DNA from: Stictocephala bisonia
Taxonomy: Eukaryota > Arthropoda > Insecta > Hemiptera > Membracidae
Direction of reading: 5' to 3'
DNA length: 64,000 nucleotides
NCBI GenBank assembly: GCA_035578905.1
Contig: JAQJVL010001199.1
Coordinates: 62,001 to 126,000 of the forward strand
Shown here: piece after piece, positions 1-10,088 of the stretch
Position numbering within the stretch: the first letter of the stretch is position 1
How the letters are laid out: each line of letters starts with the position of its first letter
Program-made: the position numbers and the translations under genes
The notes under the pieces: model-generated
What the model saw: the letters and a program-made list of their open reading frames with translations, nothing else
What the model was told of the DNA's origin: nothing
Databases searched by the model: none

Positions 1-472
1 CCTTTGGCTTTCTATAGTTATGCCACTTCGCCATGGAAAATAAGTGACTTTCACTGAACGCATGCTTTTCTAATTTTTCCCTTATCTTCTTTCAGTTACT
101 TATGCCTTTTTCAGTTACAGATACTTCTTTATTGTTAGAAGAAAATATCCTGCAAGCGTAACAGAATACATCATCTTTCTTTATACTGTATTCTAGCCAT
201 TCAAATTTCTTAAAATAAAATTATGTAAATGCTCGTTTTGAATTTTTAATATCTGAAAGTTGATATGTAGTCAAAATTGGGCGCGATGGACCCGTCTCTA
301 TATTACCAAGGTCAAATTTTTTTGAGTAGGCTCCTTCATCATAAGATGAAGTAACTGAATCAGTTTGTTTACTTACGTCATGGCAAGACTTTGAACAGCC
401 TGGGGAAGCTTTTATTAAACACTCAGATTCCGCTTCTTCATCGGTCTTAGACACAGTCACTGGTTCTTTAAT
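1..472 (-). pseudogene. hAT-type transposase, N-terminal TTF-like zinc-finger part, broken, runs off the left edge
   Basis: Read on the minus strand from about 472 down to 1, the frame gives an acidic, Ser-rich N-terminus, then the block DLGNIETGPSRPILTTYQLS, then FEWLEYSIKKDDVFCYACR and VSVTEKGISN, ending near KHAFSESHLFSM. I recognise this as the TTF-type zinc-finger N-terminal region of hAT-like transposases and ZMYM-like proteins; that assignment is from memory of the family. The frame is interrupted by two in-frame stops, one after KRAFT near 221 and one in the SN*KK block. There is no ATG at the upstream end, and a T-rich tract followed by AAG at about 467-480 could be a splice acceptor. 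The catalytic domain would lie left of the window. It is probably a dead transposon copy; a domesticated gene is unlikely with the stops. Confidence 0.7.
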
Positions 473-1544
473 TTAAAAAAAGTTCTAATGTTTGTTGTTT
501 TTTTTTTACTCATTTTGTTTAAACTGTAGATTCCATAGATAAACAAAACAAAAAATGATAATACTATAATTTATTAATATAGAAACACCTCTCATCTCAT
601 CTTAAATAACACAAACAAAAACACTTATTTTAATACATGAAGCACGAAAGCGGGAACAGAGCATGAACACTAGCTGACAACTGCTGACTGACTGGGCTGG
701 ATAGACCGCCAGCCGCGCTGAACACGACTCGATTTAGTCAGCCGCGCCAATTTGTAGATGGTAGCATTGATTTTATACAAAAGGTTTATTGTAGGTTTAT
801 ATAATCAATGATGGTAGGTAGTCGAAGTCAACCCGTAATTGTATTGTATAAGTGGGATGCTAATACTCGCACTGATCTTCATTTTGTATTAATGGCATTC
901 TAATTTATTATTAGTACTATATATAGAGTCAACATGCATTTAAGTTCATCGTTCATTTAGTAACTTGTATATAAAATTATATTCCTTATAAATTAAAATT
1001 CACACGAATGTTGGGTGGGGCATTGCCCCCCTATAACTCCACCCATGTAATCGTGTGGCTGCTTCCATTTGTAAGTATATAAATGAAACATAAAGTTACA
1101 CTATGTTTTACTGCCAGTGAAAGGCAGTAATTGTCTTTACTACACTAGCATGAAGACAATTACTGTCTCATGCCTGCAGTTTGTTTGTTTGTTCCCCACT
1201 GACAGTGCAAGCGGTGGGATTTAGGTTGCGTGATTTATAGTGACTGAGGCCTTGCTATCAAATCAATCACGGTCCCTTTCCTCAGTACACGCCATTAGCA
1301 CGAGGTTCATTTCAGTATTATGAAAGACTGTGAAACCCGAACCTATGACCCACCTTTAGTCTTATTTGCATTGCGTCTCAATCGTATTATTCTATCTCAA
1401 TGTATTAATTACGATATATATGAAGTTTATAGTTGGATATTGTTATTACAAATGAATACGCATCTATAAGAAGCGAAAAGATAAGTGAAATAGATGTGAT
1501 TAAGCTCAGTATTGTGGTTAAGTGGTAATGAGGACTAAATAGTC
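473..1544. other. Non-coding stretch with a GC-richer patch
   Basis: I see no supported gene here. About 640-775 is clearly richer in G+C than its surroundings and contains repeated CTGACTGACTGG-like and CCGCGC runs. It could be a 5' end or promoter of the minus-strand hAT copy or the edge of a transposon, but nothing in the sequence decides this. A small hairpin at 1111-1178 is listed separately. Confidence 0.4.
1111..1178. repeat. Short inverted repeat (hairpin)
   Basis: Perfect 13-nt arms CAGTAATTGTCTT (1125-1137) and AAGACAATTACTG (1153-1165) enclose a 15-nt loop. Weak further pairing of CTGCC with a downstream GGCATG/CTGCAG stretch is possible. It is compact enough to fold as a small-RNA-like hairpin, but there is no evidence of expression. 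Confidence 0.5.
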
Positions 1545-1592
1545 CTAACTTCACCACATAAATAAAGGCAATTTTCATTTCGTTTCATTTCA
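1545..1592 (+). mobile_element. Possible truncated LINE 3' end
   Basis: The run ACCACATAAATAAAGGCAAT followed by imperfect TTTCATTTCG/TTTCATTTCA repeats resembles a LINE 3' terminus, with AATAAAGGCA then a TTTC-type microsatellite. The two clearer LINE copies at 4.6 kb and 57.3 kb also end in AATAAAGGCA plus an ATTT microsatellite. A small AGGACTAAATAGTCCT palindrome precedes it. Only the tail is present. Confidence 0.35.
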
Positions 1593-2224
1593 AATAGCTA
1601 TACTTCCTGTAGCATACCAAATGAGGTTAGAGCGGCTGCCAATACGCAGCGCTGGTTGTCCTCTATTTCCTGTCTCTCCCATTCTCAACTTGTAATCCTC
1701 TCTCTCTATATGCTGCCGAGGAACAAGCTCGTCCTAGCGGTGGCCGCGTCAAGATAACAAAATTAGAAAACAATTAGTCTGAATTTTTAATATTGGTATC
1801 AGTGTAATATTGAAAATACTCGTATCATACATATGTATAGGATGTATAGCACGAGCCGCCACTGAAGTCCCTCAACAAAACTACCAAACAAAATCCTTTA
1901 TATAAAGCAATTATTCTATTTTTCATAAACTCCACTGAATGCAGTACATGATTCAACTTAAGTTTGGTGCGCCGTTTCTTTCTCATCGGCAATGTAGGCA
2001 ACAGTTTCCAGCACTGCTAACTGCACTCAAAGAGCTGCAATGCACATTATTAAATTTGTCCTTGTTTTCGAAATCTTTCATTGGCTGAAACAAGTTTACA
2101 TAAGTGAGGGAAAATTTGTGTGCTTGTGTTGACAGTCTGAGTTGAGAGTGAAAGTTATATGGACTGAGTTGGTAGTCACTTCACTCACTTTCTTCAAAGT
2201 CAGTCAGCTGAGCTAAACTGAAGG

Positions 2225-2437
2225 ACTCTGTAGTCTGCTTCAGTTGCGCTTGTTGCAATGCAATCATACATTTCGTATCGTGTTTTGTTGACTGTCTGAC
2301 CTTGAATTTTAACAGTGTTGTGTGCATTAATTTTATTTTTTAGGAACGGGAAGTATTTCCGTGTTGTGACATTGGCTTACATTCGTGCAGTGTTTTTTTA
2401 ATTGGTGTGTTAAAGTATTTAATGAACAATATCAAAG
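2225..2437 (+). other. Candidate 5' untranslated first exon
   Basis: The stretch contains an arthropod-type initiator (TCAGT at 2240-2244) and ends at a strong splice donor, AAAG|GTAAGA, after 2437. The last bases include ATGAACAAT (2422 on), which would open a short frame into the donor, so translation could begin here if a following exon were in frame. On the same strand the first coding exon of the transporter gene begins right after a splice acceptor at 27606. A non-coding leader exon upstream is therefore required, and this is a candidate about 25 kb away. The link is inference; it could instead start a different transcript. Confidence 0.3.
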
Positions 2438-3530
2438 GTAAGATATTTCTTTTATACAACTAACTAATGAACTAAAATAGCATTATAAATATCCTTTTAA
2501 ATATATTTACATAATAGAAGTAGGGCGCGCTTCATATAAGTTAATACAATTTACTTACTTGTTTCTAATTTTAAATAAAAAATTGTTATGAAAGTTGGTA
2601 CCATGTATGATACAAAATGTTTTAAATTGCTAATTACTGTATAATACTATAGTGTGATGGCTATTTGTTTTGTATAACTTTTTCAGTAATTATATATAAC
2701 TACTTTTATATAAAATTCATTACATTTTCAAAAATACACAAATATACAATAAGTTTCTCTAGCTGAAAATATAAATTACAAAAGGACAAAATTCTGTTTG
2801 GTTTTGGTTAGGTTATGTTACTTCAGAATATCATATTTCCAATAAAATTAATACATTTTTATTTCTAAAATAGTTTTTGATAAATTAGGTTAAATTAGTT
2901 TAATATTTCAAAATTAGGTGAATATAAATAACTTTGTTGCATTTTGTGATTGTGATTAAAACAGTAGGGTTAAAATTTAAATTGAGAAGATCAATGAATA
3001 GTTCACATTGAAGTGGTTGTATCCTTGGGGATTGTGAATTTTATTTACAACAGTAATTTTATCTGTTGTTGAGACTAATGCCACAGACAATTTGAAATCG
3101 GCTTCTGCCGAGGTGGACTCAGGTGGAACAACTTTTCGACTTAGCACCTGAAAGCCTTATTGTCACTATCTGTCAGCAAAAAAAATCTTCGCCTAGATTA
3201 CATAGTTTTTGTTTTGCTTGTGATATGATACAATAAATTATTGACATCTCAACTCAGTGTCACCCCAATGAAACTCTCCATGTTGTCACATTTATGTCCT
3301 TCGCGTGTCCTAATAAACACAGGAGTACAGTCAAATAGTTCATTATCTGTCATTGATTGAAAAAAAAATACACAACCTTTATTTGGGTGTTATCTTGCCT
3401 TTCACAACACTAGGTAGCATGTTGCAAATGACAAATCAGGTTCGGTTCCCAGTTATTGTTATGTTGTGTAGACAATGTATATTCATAACTCTGTTGGAGA
3501 TTAGTTTATCATGTATTGCCTAAATGAGCC
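2438..3530. other. AT-rich non-coding stretch
   Basis: No open frame, tRNA-like box or repeat that I can support. If 2225-2437 is a first exon, this is the start of its intron. Confidence 0.4.
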
Positions 3531-3531
3531 T

Positions 3532-3620
3532 CTTTTTAACCTAACGGTTTCCCTGAATTCAATGCTGGAAGTTACAGGTTCAAATCCTATGAGGTCCAAC
3601 CAAATTTAGCTTGAGGGGTT
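3532..3620 (+). mobile_element. tRNA-like SINE head (single copy)
   Basis: The segment GAGCCTC...TAACGG...GGTTCAAATCCTATGAGG has a good RNA polymerase III B box (GGTTCAAATCC) and closing acceptor-like bases CCTC/GAGG, with a degenerate A box. It looks like a decayed tRNA or tRNA-derived SINE head. I found no second copy. Confidence 0.4.
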
Positions 3621-3736
3621 TGGAACGATGTTCCATGACAACGTTTGAATAGTTATTAAAAATGCCACTGGCTTTGAAATACATAGGTAAGAAATGCTTA
3701 ATATTTTGTATAAAATTGAATATAATTAAGCCTTGC

Positions 3737-3900
3737 CGGGGTGTGGTGGCTCAGTAGCTAAGGCTTCGGACTGCGAAGGGCAAGTTCCATGGTTCGAAGC
3801 CCCACTGAGCCAATGGTCGGTACTTCATTTGTTGAATAAAGTTCACGTACATGCATGTAGCCCATATCAACTGGCGAGTGAAGTTTAAAAAATATAAAGG
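3737..3900 (+). mobile_element. tRNA-derived SINE, family 3 (best copy)
   Basis: A box-like TGGCTCAGTAGCTAAGG and B box GGTTCGAAGCC are spaced as in a tRNA. A non-tRNA body follows with TTGAATAAAGTTCAC and GCATGTAGCCCATAT, and the copy ends in an A-rich tail. Related copies are at 25145-25290 (+), 32625-32735 (-) and 63738-63873 (-), with a 3' fragment at 21698-21752. This copy is the clearest, together with 63738-63873. Confidence 0.75.
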
Positions 3901-4630
3901 CCTATATATAAAACTGAATTATTAGTCATTTTTGGAAGTAAATATGATATTAAAAATCAACAAGAAATTAGCAAAAAATGATCAATTTGTTAATAATTTC
4001 AGTTATTGGTAAGGAATTCACCCATTTTCCGAATTAAAAAAAAAAATTAGCAAAACATTTTAACTATAAACATCCCAATGTCCCACTTAAATGCCATTAA
4101 TTGCACTAATTTTAAATTTAAATATTTACATGGAATTGGAGTGTTGTATCATTGATATTGAAACAGCTTTTTGAAAAAGATTAGTTATTTGAATTTTATT
4201 TATTAATTTCTTTACTCTCTACGCCAATTGTATTTTAAACATAAGTTACTTATCAAACCTTGTCGAGAGACAACGGTACAAACCCCAATGGCAAATTTAA
4301 GTGCTTAGTTCCAAATAGATTTGGAAAGATAAAAGTACATTATGAAGAAGTCAATTTTAATTCGGAATCTGTATAGGTTTGCATTTAGAAAAAAATATAT
4401 CTCTGACACTTTTAACAGGAGATTTCTCATGATGTCAATTATTGTTAACAAGAAATTACTTTCCTTGAACTTGATTTGTTTTCTTTTTTAATTGTTTGAC
4501 CTTTGTGATAATACTGAATTAAATGTCCTAGTCACGTGATTTGTAACTTAGATAAAACAGTTTTACTAATCAATTTGATAGCACGTTCTGAATGTTCTAT
4601 TTCTGTTAATAGATTTTTTAATAGTGAACT
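3901..4630. other. AT-rich non-coding stretch
   Basis: No supported gene or repeat seen between the SINE and the 3' tail of the LINE. Confidence 0.4.
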
Positions 4631-4802
4631 ATAAATAAATAATAAATAAAAATGCCTTTATTTACATAAGCGTTTCTCAGTTTTACACTGCTTTTCAGAG
4701 CAACTCGAGTCAAAAATAAAACTAACATGAACAGTGAATAACTAATCCTAAAGCAACAAGTGAGACATATTATATAACTAGACAACTAAACATTAACAAC
4801 TT

Positions 4803-7696
4803 CTAATCAACTATTTCACCATTTATTAGCATTTCCCTAAGCTTTACCTTAAATGTTTCATGTGAGTAAGGCTTGAAGTTATCGGGGAGGTCATTGTACA
4901 ATGTCGGGCCGAAATAAGTATAGCTTTTCCTCCCAGCTTCAAGCCTAACCTTTGGAAAATGAAGTTTTCCTCCGTTACGTGTGCTGCGCTGTGAGACCTC
5001 ATCCCGGAATGAGAGTCTCTCGCTTAGATACTGGGGCTCATTGAGCTTTAAAACTTTGTGAGTCATGCAGCAGGTCAGCATCCTGCATACGGCCTTCATG
5101 GGAAGGAGGTTTACAGACTGCCTGAAAAGACTAACGTGGTCGTACCGCCTTAAGTTAAAAATAAAGCGTACGGCAGAGTTTTGGATTTTTTGAATCCTTT
5201 CTGTATCCTCTTTGGAAATACTATTACCGTATGCAGGATAGCAATAATAAAATACTGATAATACGAGAGACTGCATGAGTCGTAGTTTTGCAGATTCAGG
5301 TAGCAGGCTTCTAAATCTATATAGCCCCCTCAGTTTGCCCAAGGCACGCTGGGAGGCGTAGGTAACGTGATCAGAGAATGTGAGGCCACTGTCTAGAATG
5401 ACACCAAGGGTCTTAACTCTGTCACATACTGTCAGATGATGGCCATCGAGTGACACGCCAAACCCAGACTCACCGAGACCCTGCACCACATTCTTTGGGG
5501 CAACGTGGACAACCACACACTTGTCTAAATTGAGTTTGAGACCGTTCACAACTGACCAACTAGAGATCTTATCCAAATCAGAGTTAATTTGATCAATGGC
5601 AGGTTTTATACTGCTTTGGTCATAAGATAAGTGTAGCTGAGAATCATCTGCGTACAGGTGCACAGAACAGTGTTGTACACACTTAGTGAAATCAGCTGTG
5701 TACAAATTGAATAAAATTGGTCCCAAACAACTACCTTGAGGTACACCCCGCTGTTTTTCTAGGGGCCTTGATGTCTCACTCCCAAGCTTTGTTACTTGCA
5801 GCCTGTCACCTAAGTAAGATCTCATCCAATCAATTACTTTGTCGCTAAAATGGTAATACTTCATTTTCGCTAGTAGCATATCATGGTTGATGGAATCAAA
5901 AGCTTTTGAGTAGTCTAATAAGACAAGGGAGCTGTATCTGCCCTTGTCCCTAGCATCTATTATATCAGTTAACATGTTTGTAAGTGCAGTACATGTGCTA
6001 TGATTCTGTCTAAAGCCTGATTGGAGTTTTGGCAATATGTGTTCTGTCTCAATGAATAATGTTATTTGATCCACTACAACCTTTTCAAGAATCTTAGACA
6101 TCGCTGGTAGGATTGAGATTGGTCTTAAATCGTGCATACTTGATGGTGTTGTTACCTTAGGTAAGGGGCGTACAATGCTCAGTTTCCACGCTTCAGGAAA
6201 CACTCCACTGCAGAGTGATTCATTTATAAGATGTGTAATGGCCTTTAAGGCAAATGGACTCACAGCTAGCAACATTTGAATCGAGATGTCATCACAACCA
6301 ACAGCATTTGATTTTATTGATTTCATTGCTCCTTTGATTACATTTTCAGATACTTTTGTAAAGCAAAAACTGTTCAAAATTCCATCCTGTCTAGTTCTCT
6401 TAAAAATACTTACAGCATTCTCATCCACATCATTTCCTGAGCCCATTTCAATAAAATATTTGTTTATTTCATCAATATTTAACTCATGTGGGGGATTTAA
6501 ATTATCACTGCTCCCAACAACATTGCATTGTTTCAAAATACTCCAAAATTCTTTTGAGTTGTTGGCTGAGGATAATTTTTCTGAGAAAAAGATCTTTTTC
6601 GCACGCCATATCAAACTATTTAGTCTGTTTCTAGTGTTCTTATAAAGTTCCCAGTCTTCTTGATGCCGTGTTTTTGTGTATTTTTTTCGAAGTTTGTTTT
6701 TTATCTTCGTTAATTGTTTTATTTCATTGGTCCTCCAGGGGGCTTTCTTTTTTGTAACTCTTTTACAAACAATGGGGGCGTGTTTATCATAGATATATCT
6801 TATCTTTGATGTCAATACCTTTTCAATTTTGTCTACTTCCCTTATATTTAAAATGCTATTCCAGTCTATGTTAGCCATATCACGCACTGCACTATTGACA
6901 TCAAGCTTCGAGAGATCTCTGTAGGAGATTTGCTTTGCCTCTTTCTTAACTTTTTTACAGTCAATATCACAATATATTAGCTTGTGGTCCGATATCTTCA
7001 CCCCCCTGTGGTCTTTTAAACTTGAGGCATCAATTACGCCGATCCTCTTGACTTCAGCCGACCTGTCCACTATAATGTGATCCAACAAGGTAGCTGAAGA
7101 TGCAGTAACTCTTGTGGGTTCATCTATTAGCTGCACTGTATTAGTATCTTTCAAGAGCCGGCGAAGGAACTTCGATTCATTACTTGTCTTTGAAATCAAG
7201 TCAATATTTGTATCTCCTAAATACAACACCATCCTGACTTCAACTGCAAGATCGACAAATAAGGAGTGAAACAAAGGAACAAGGCTAGTGTACCTCACAT
7301 CAGGTGGCCGGTAGCCCACACATACACCAAGTCTCTGCCCTTTCACTCTGACGACTGCACAGAGCGCTTCAATCCCCGGTTCCAAATGTTCAGATAAGAT
7401 GTGATGATCGAACATGATATCTTCCTTAATGTACATGGCAATTCCACCACCGGCTTCTTCATTGCCATAACCATTATCCACCAGAGTGGAATCATAACGA
7501 TCACAACGCAACATAGTATATCCTGGAATTCTGAAGCTGTCTGATGGAGTGTCAGGTAGAAGCCAGGTCTCCGTCACTCCAAACACATCAAAATCAAAGT
7601 CGGTCACAAGCGCACACATTTCTGTGAAGCCTGTATTAATAGAGCGCATGTTAAGGTGTCCGACTCTGATTCCACGTTCATTGTCCCCCCTCCCGG
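4803..7696 (-). CDS. LINE ORF2: endonuclease and reverse transcriptase
   Basis: The first ATG is at 7649 (948 residues), but the frame is open and similar to the family a further 16 codons upstream. Endonuclease motifs, numbered from that ATG: Glu27 in GVTETWL, GDTNID near 145, and SDHKL near 220. The reverse transcriptase has LLDYSKAFDSINHDM, GVPQGSCLGP and the catalytic YADD at 666-669, followed by a conserved C-terminal region with NLLPM and YFGPTLYNDLPDN. In the family this protein nicks target DNA and reverse-transcribes the element RNA at the nick. The conserved endonuclease Asn of VGHLNMRSI lies one codon before the first ATG, so translation must start upstream or arrive by frameshift from ORF1. 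No internal stop was found. Confidence 0.92.
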
Positions 7697-7706
7697 CTAG
7701 TTTCCC
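7697..7706 (-). promoter_or_regulatory. Candidate -1 ribosomal frameshift site joining ORF1 to ORF2
   Basis: On the minus strand the ORF1 codons read TCG GGA AAC TAG. G-GGA-AAC is a canonical X-XXY-YYZ heptamer in the correct zero frame, and TAG follows at once. A -1 slip gives GGG AAA C, and the -1 frame is exactly the ORF2 frame, which is open from here into the endonuclease domain. The downstream sequence is G-rich (CCGGGAGGGGGGAC), which could act as a pausing element; I did not find a clear stem. Confidence 0.55.
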
Positions 7707-9199
7707 GAAAGTCGAGGAGTCCCAGCACTTCCACTACTACCAAAGGTGTCATGGTTAGCAGCATCCTCAGTCTCGAGACGCCGGCAGGGAGCGAGGGCAG
7801 GTGAGTATGACAAGGCTCTGTCACAAGGGTGAGAGGCTGGTGTTACAGACTGCAAAAGCTCAGTAGAGACGTCAATTAAGAGTTTCCCCAGACGAGAGAC
7901 ACCTCTACGGTTAAAGTGGACGCCGTCCCGGGAGAGGTCTCTTCTGCCAACACAACAGTTAGCTTCAACAAAAGTAACACCGAAATTGTTACACATTAGG
8001 TCCAACTGGGAGTTGAAGTCGTGAAGAGCTCGATAGCCAATATCACGCCGGATAAGAATACTGTTTAAGACAATTTTAGAGTTGGGAAACTGAGTCCTGG
8101 CTGTGAACAGCAGATCGGCCATGGCATGCAGGGCCTCACGCTTACCATACCCACCACTATACCCAGGACCTCCCCGATAACCTCTCCTCAAATTGTTGGC
8201 TCCTACATGCAAGTATATCACAGAAAAATCTAAACCTAAATATCTAACTAATCTATCCTTAATATCTAAAATTCGCCCTCCCGGACAACATTCCACACTA
8301 GCTCCCTTAAACACACACCCTCTGCTAGAGTACTTAAGATGTGAGTCACCAATGAGTAACACCCTAGCAAACTCGCCGGTGTTTTTTTCTGTGCTCTCTG
8401 GGAGGCTGTTAGTTACACTGAGTGGGGGTAGTGTGGAAATTCCCACAGGAGCAGTCTGAAGGTTAGCTGAATCTGGGAGCTCCTCATTGCTGTTGTCTAG
8501 TATGTTGCTGTTAGGTGGGCTTGTCTGTAGACACTCCACTTCTGGCGGCAATGCAAGAGCGTCAGTAGAAGCCTCCACCCCAGTCAAATCCGCCAGCAGA
8601 CTGTCAGCCAACCAGCCGGAACAACGCTGCCTAGCTCTTGATTCCATGCGCCTTAATTCAGCGCGCAGACACCGTACGTCAGCCTCAAGCACCTCCACTG
8701 TAGTAAGTAGAGACTGACGATCTGCTGTGAGGGTGGCTATCCTCTCCCGACTCTCAAGTATAAGTTGGTCAGTGTCCACAGTAGAAGCTCCAATGACTGA
8801 GTCTTGAAGGCGCTTGTTCTCCTCTCTGCATGTCTTTAGCTGAGTAGTAAGATGAGCAACTTCGGCATCATATTGCTCTTCAAGTTCACAACATTGGAGA
8901 GATTTCCCCTTGACGCTGTTGTCAAGGGCCATGCAGCGGTGTTGAACTGATAAAAGCTCCTCACGTAGCAAGTCTCGCTCCTCAGTTATCTCGTAACTAA
9001 CCTTAGATAAGTCATCCAGTTTAGTCATTAGAGAGCTTATGTGAGGGATCAACTTTTTCACAGCATCCTCGCCAAATGTAGCCATTACTGACCTCATCTC
9101 AGTGTATAACTCTGCTGCCCTGTCTATGATGTCCTGGTCTATGAAAGACAAACCTTCAACTAGACTGAGAGCTTCACTAGATCTAGTTACTATAGGCAT
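7697..9199 (-). CDS. LINE ORF1: coiled coil plus SGNH (GDSL-like) esterase
   Basis: A 500-residue protein starting at the ATG at 9199. Residues about 55-205 are rich in heptad-like Leu, Glu, Arg and Lys (a long coiled coil, probably for oligomerisation). A Ser/Pro-rich linker follows. Then comes an SGNH hydrolase fold with LLIGDSHLKY (Ser286), the Gly of GGRILDIK, HVGANNLR (Asn) and the Asp/His pair in SRDGVHFNRRG. These are the catalytic blocks of the esterase found in ORF1 of CR1-type retrotransposons; the substrate in vivo is not established. The C-terminus is low-complexity and ends RLSGN-stop. The last three sense codons hold the heptamer GGGAAAC in the slippery frame, directly before TAG. 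Confidence 0.88.
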   Translation of the reverse strand: MPIVTRSSEALSLVEGLSFIDQDIIDRAAELYTEMRSVMATFGEDAVKKLIPHISSLMTKLDDLSKVSYEITEERDLLREELLSVQHRCMALDNSVKGKSLQCCELEEQYDAEVAHLTTQLKTCREENKRLQDSVIGASTVDTDQLILESRERIATLTADRQSLLTTVEVLEADVRCLRAELRRMESRARQRCSGWLADSLLADLTGVEASTDALALPPEVECLQTSPPNSNILDNSNEELPDSANLQTAPVGISTLPPLSVTNSLPESTEKNTGEFARVLLIGDSHLKYSSRGCVFKGASVECCPGGRILDIKDRLVRYLGLDFSVIYLHVGANNLRRGYRGGPGYSGGYGKREALHAMADLLFTARTQFPNSKIVLNSILIRRDIGYRALHDFNSQLDLMCNNFGVTFVEANCCVGRRDLSRDGVHFNRRGVSRLGKLLIDVSTELLQSVTPASHPCDRALSYSPALAPCRRLETEDAANHDTFGSSGSAGTPRLSGN

Positions 9200-9215
9200 T
9201 TTTATTAGTCAATAG

Positions 9216-9542
9216 CTAAAATACTAAATTAAATTTCAACTACCAATACATAATAAATAGGAGTCAATAATTTAAGATACAAGTTTATATACAAGACTAC
9301 AATAAATATATAAAACTTACTTTTAAGGCCTAAGACTAATTAATAAATTAAAGACAGCATTCGGCAGACCAGTTGAAAAATTACTAGTCAAGTCAAGTAA
9401 ATAGAATTTAAATATAATAAGCTTATAATAAACAAAAATTATTCAATACTAATGCGTGGCCTCAATGCCATAATAAATTACACTAAATAGTTTAAAAAAC
9501 TAATAATAATAAGAATAAGATTAATGAATCAATTTATTACAA
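9216..9542. other. AT-rich stretch, probably LINE 5' UTR in part
   Basis: No gene visible. The upstream boundary of the LINE must be in or near this interval, but no target duplication could be recognised by eye. Confidence 0.3.
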
Positions 9543-9745
9543 CTAATAAAAGTCCCTACGAATTGGGGGATGCAGAAACTGCACAGCAGTAATCGGAGAG
9601 TATTGCCGGCAGAATAGGAAGGCAAAACAGCAGCTGGCTGTAGTAGTAAAAAGTAGAGTCCAGAGATAAGACTTGAACTCTGCTCCTCTGAGTCTTGGAC
9701 ACAGCGCCTTAGACCACGCTGCCACGAGAGCTTCCTAGAAGTGAA
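9543..9745 (-). mobile_element. tRNA-derived SINE (single copy)
   Basis: On the minus strand, TGGCAGCGTGGTCTAAGGC is a strong A box region and GAGTTCAAGTCTT is a B box at tRNA spacing. The acceptor-like start CTAGGAAGCTC is present. A non-tRNA body of about 110 bp with a small CAGCAGCTGGCTG motif follows toward 9543. Two short open frames across it are by-products. Confidence 0.6.
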
Positions 9746-9748
9746 GAT

Positions 9749-10088
9749 TGATTGTTGTACAAGAGACGTCAATATTGTTTAAAATTGAACAGTAGCCACG
9801 TGTTCTAATCAAAACTGTCTTTTATGTTAAGACACTTGGAGGTTATGTTGTACAACGGATTGGTTTTCACACCACATTAAACTACTCACGAGTTTGCACC
9901 AAAAAGCTGTTGCAGTTTGATTGTTGTACAACAGACGTCAATATTGTTTAAAATTGAACAGTAGCCACGTGTTCTAGTCAAAACTGTCTTTTATGGTAAG
10001 ACACTTAGAGGTTATGTTGTACAACGGATTGGTTTTCACACCACATTAAACTACTCACGATTTTGCACCAAAAAGCTGTTGCAGTTTC
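9749..10088. repeat. Tandem duplication, 169-bp unit x2
   Basis: Two adjacent copies start at 9749 and 9918 (TGATTGTTGTACAA...) and end CTGTTGCAGTTT. They differ at only a handful of positions, so the duplication is recent. Each unit contains the palindromic core TTGTACAA twice. The right copy is followed by unrelated sequence. Confidence 0.9.

Larger units (their letters stand above)
4631..9215 (-). mobile_element. Nearly full-length CR1-like LINE (non-LTR retrotransposon)
   Basis: A minus-strand element with two long open frames. ORF1 is a coiled coil plus SGNH-type esterase (9199-7697). ORF2 is an AP-like endonuclease plus reverse transcriptase (7649-4803). The 3' UTR holds CTGAAAAGCAG and GAAACGCTT and ends at about 4631 in an AATAAAGGCA signal plus ATTT-type microsatellite. 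The truncated copy at 56542-57344 shares this 3' end. An ORF1 with esterase and an ORF2 of this domain order are known from the CR1 clade, so CR1-like is the best name. The 5' UTR probably extends right of 9215 into an AT-rich stretch, but its edge is not visible. Both frames are free of stops, so this is a young and possibly still active copy. It lies in reverse orientation to the host gene. Confidence 0.9.

Noticed and set aside
6286..6645. 119-residue plus-strand frame
   Set aside because: It lies antisense to the well-supported LINE ORF2, with no protein character of its own.
8193..8717. Plus-strand frames of 88 and 76 residues
   Set aside because: Antisense shadows of LINE ORF1.
9521..9772. 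Two minus-strand frames including a MAAWSKAL-like start
   Set aside because: They cover a tRNA-derived SINE; the apparent peptide is the translated A and B box region.
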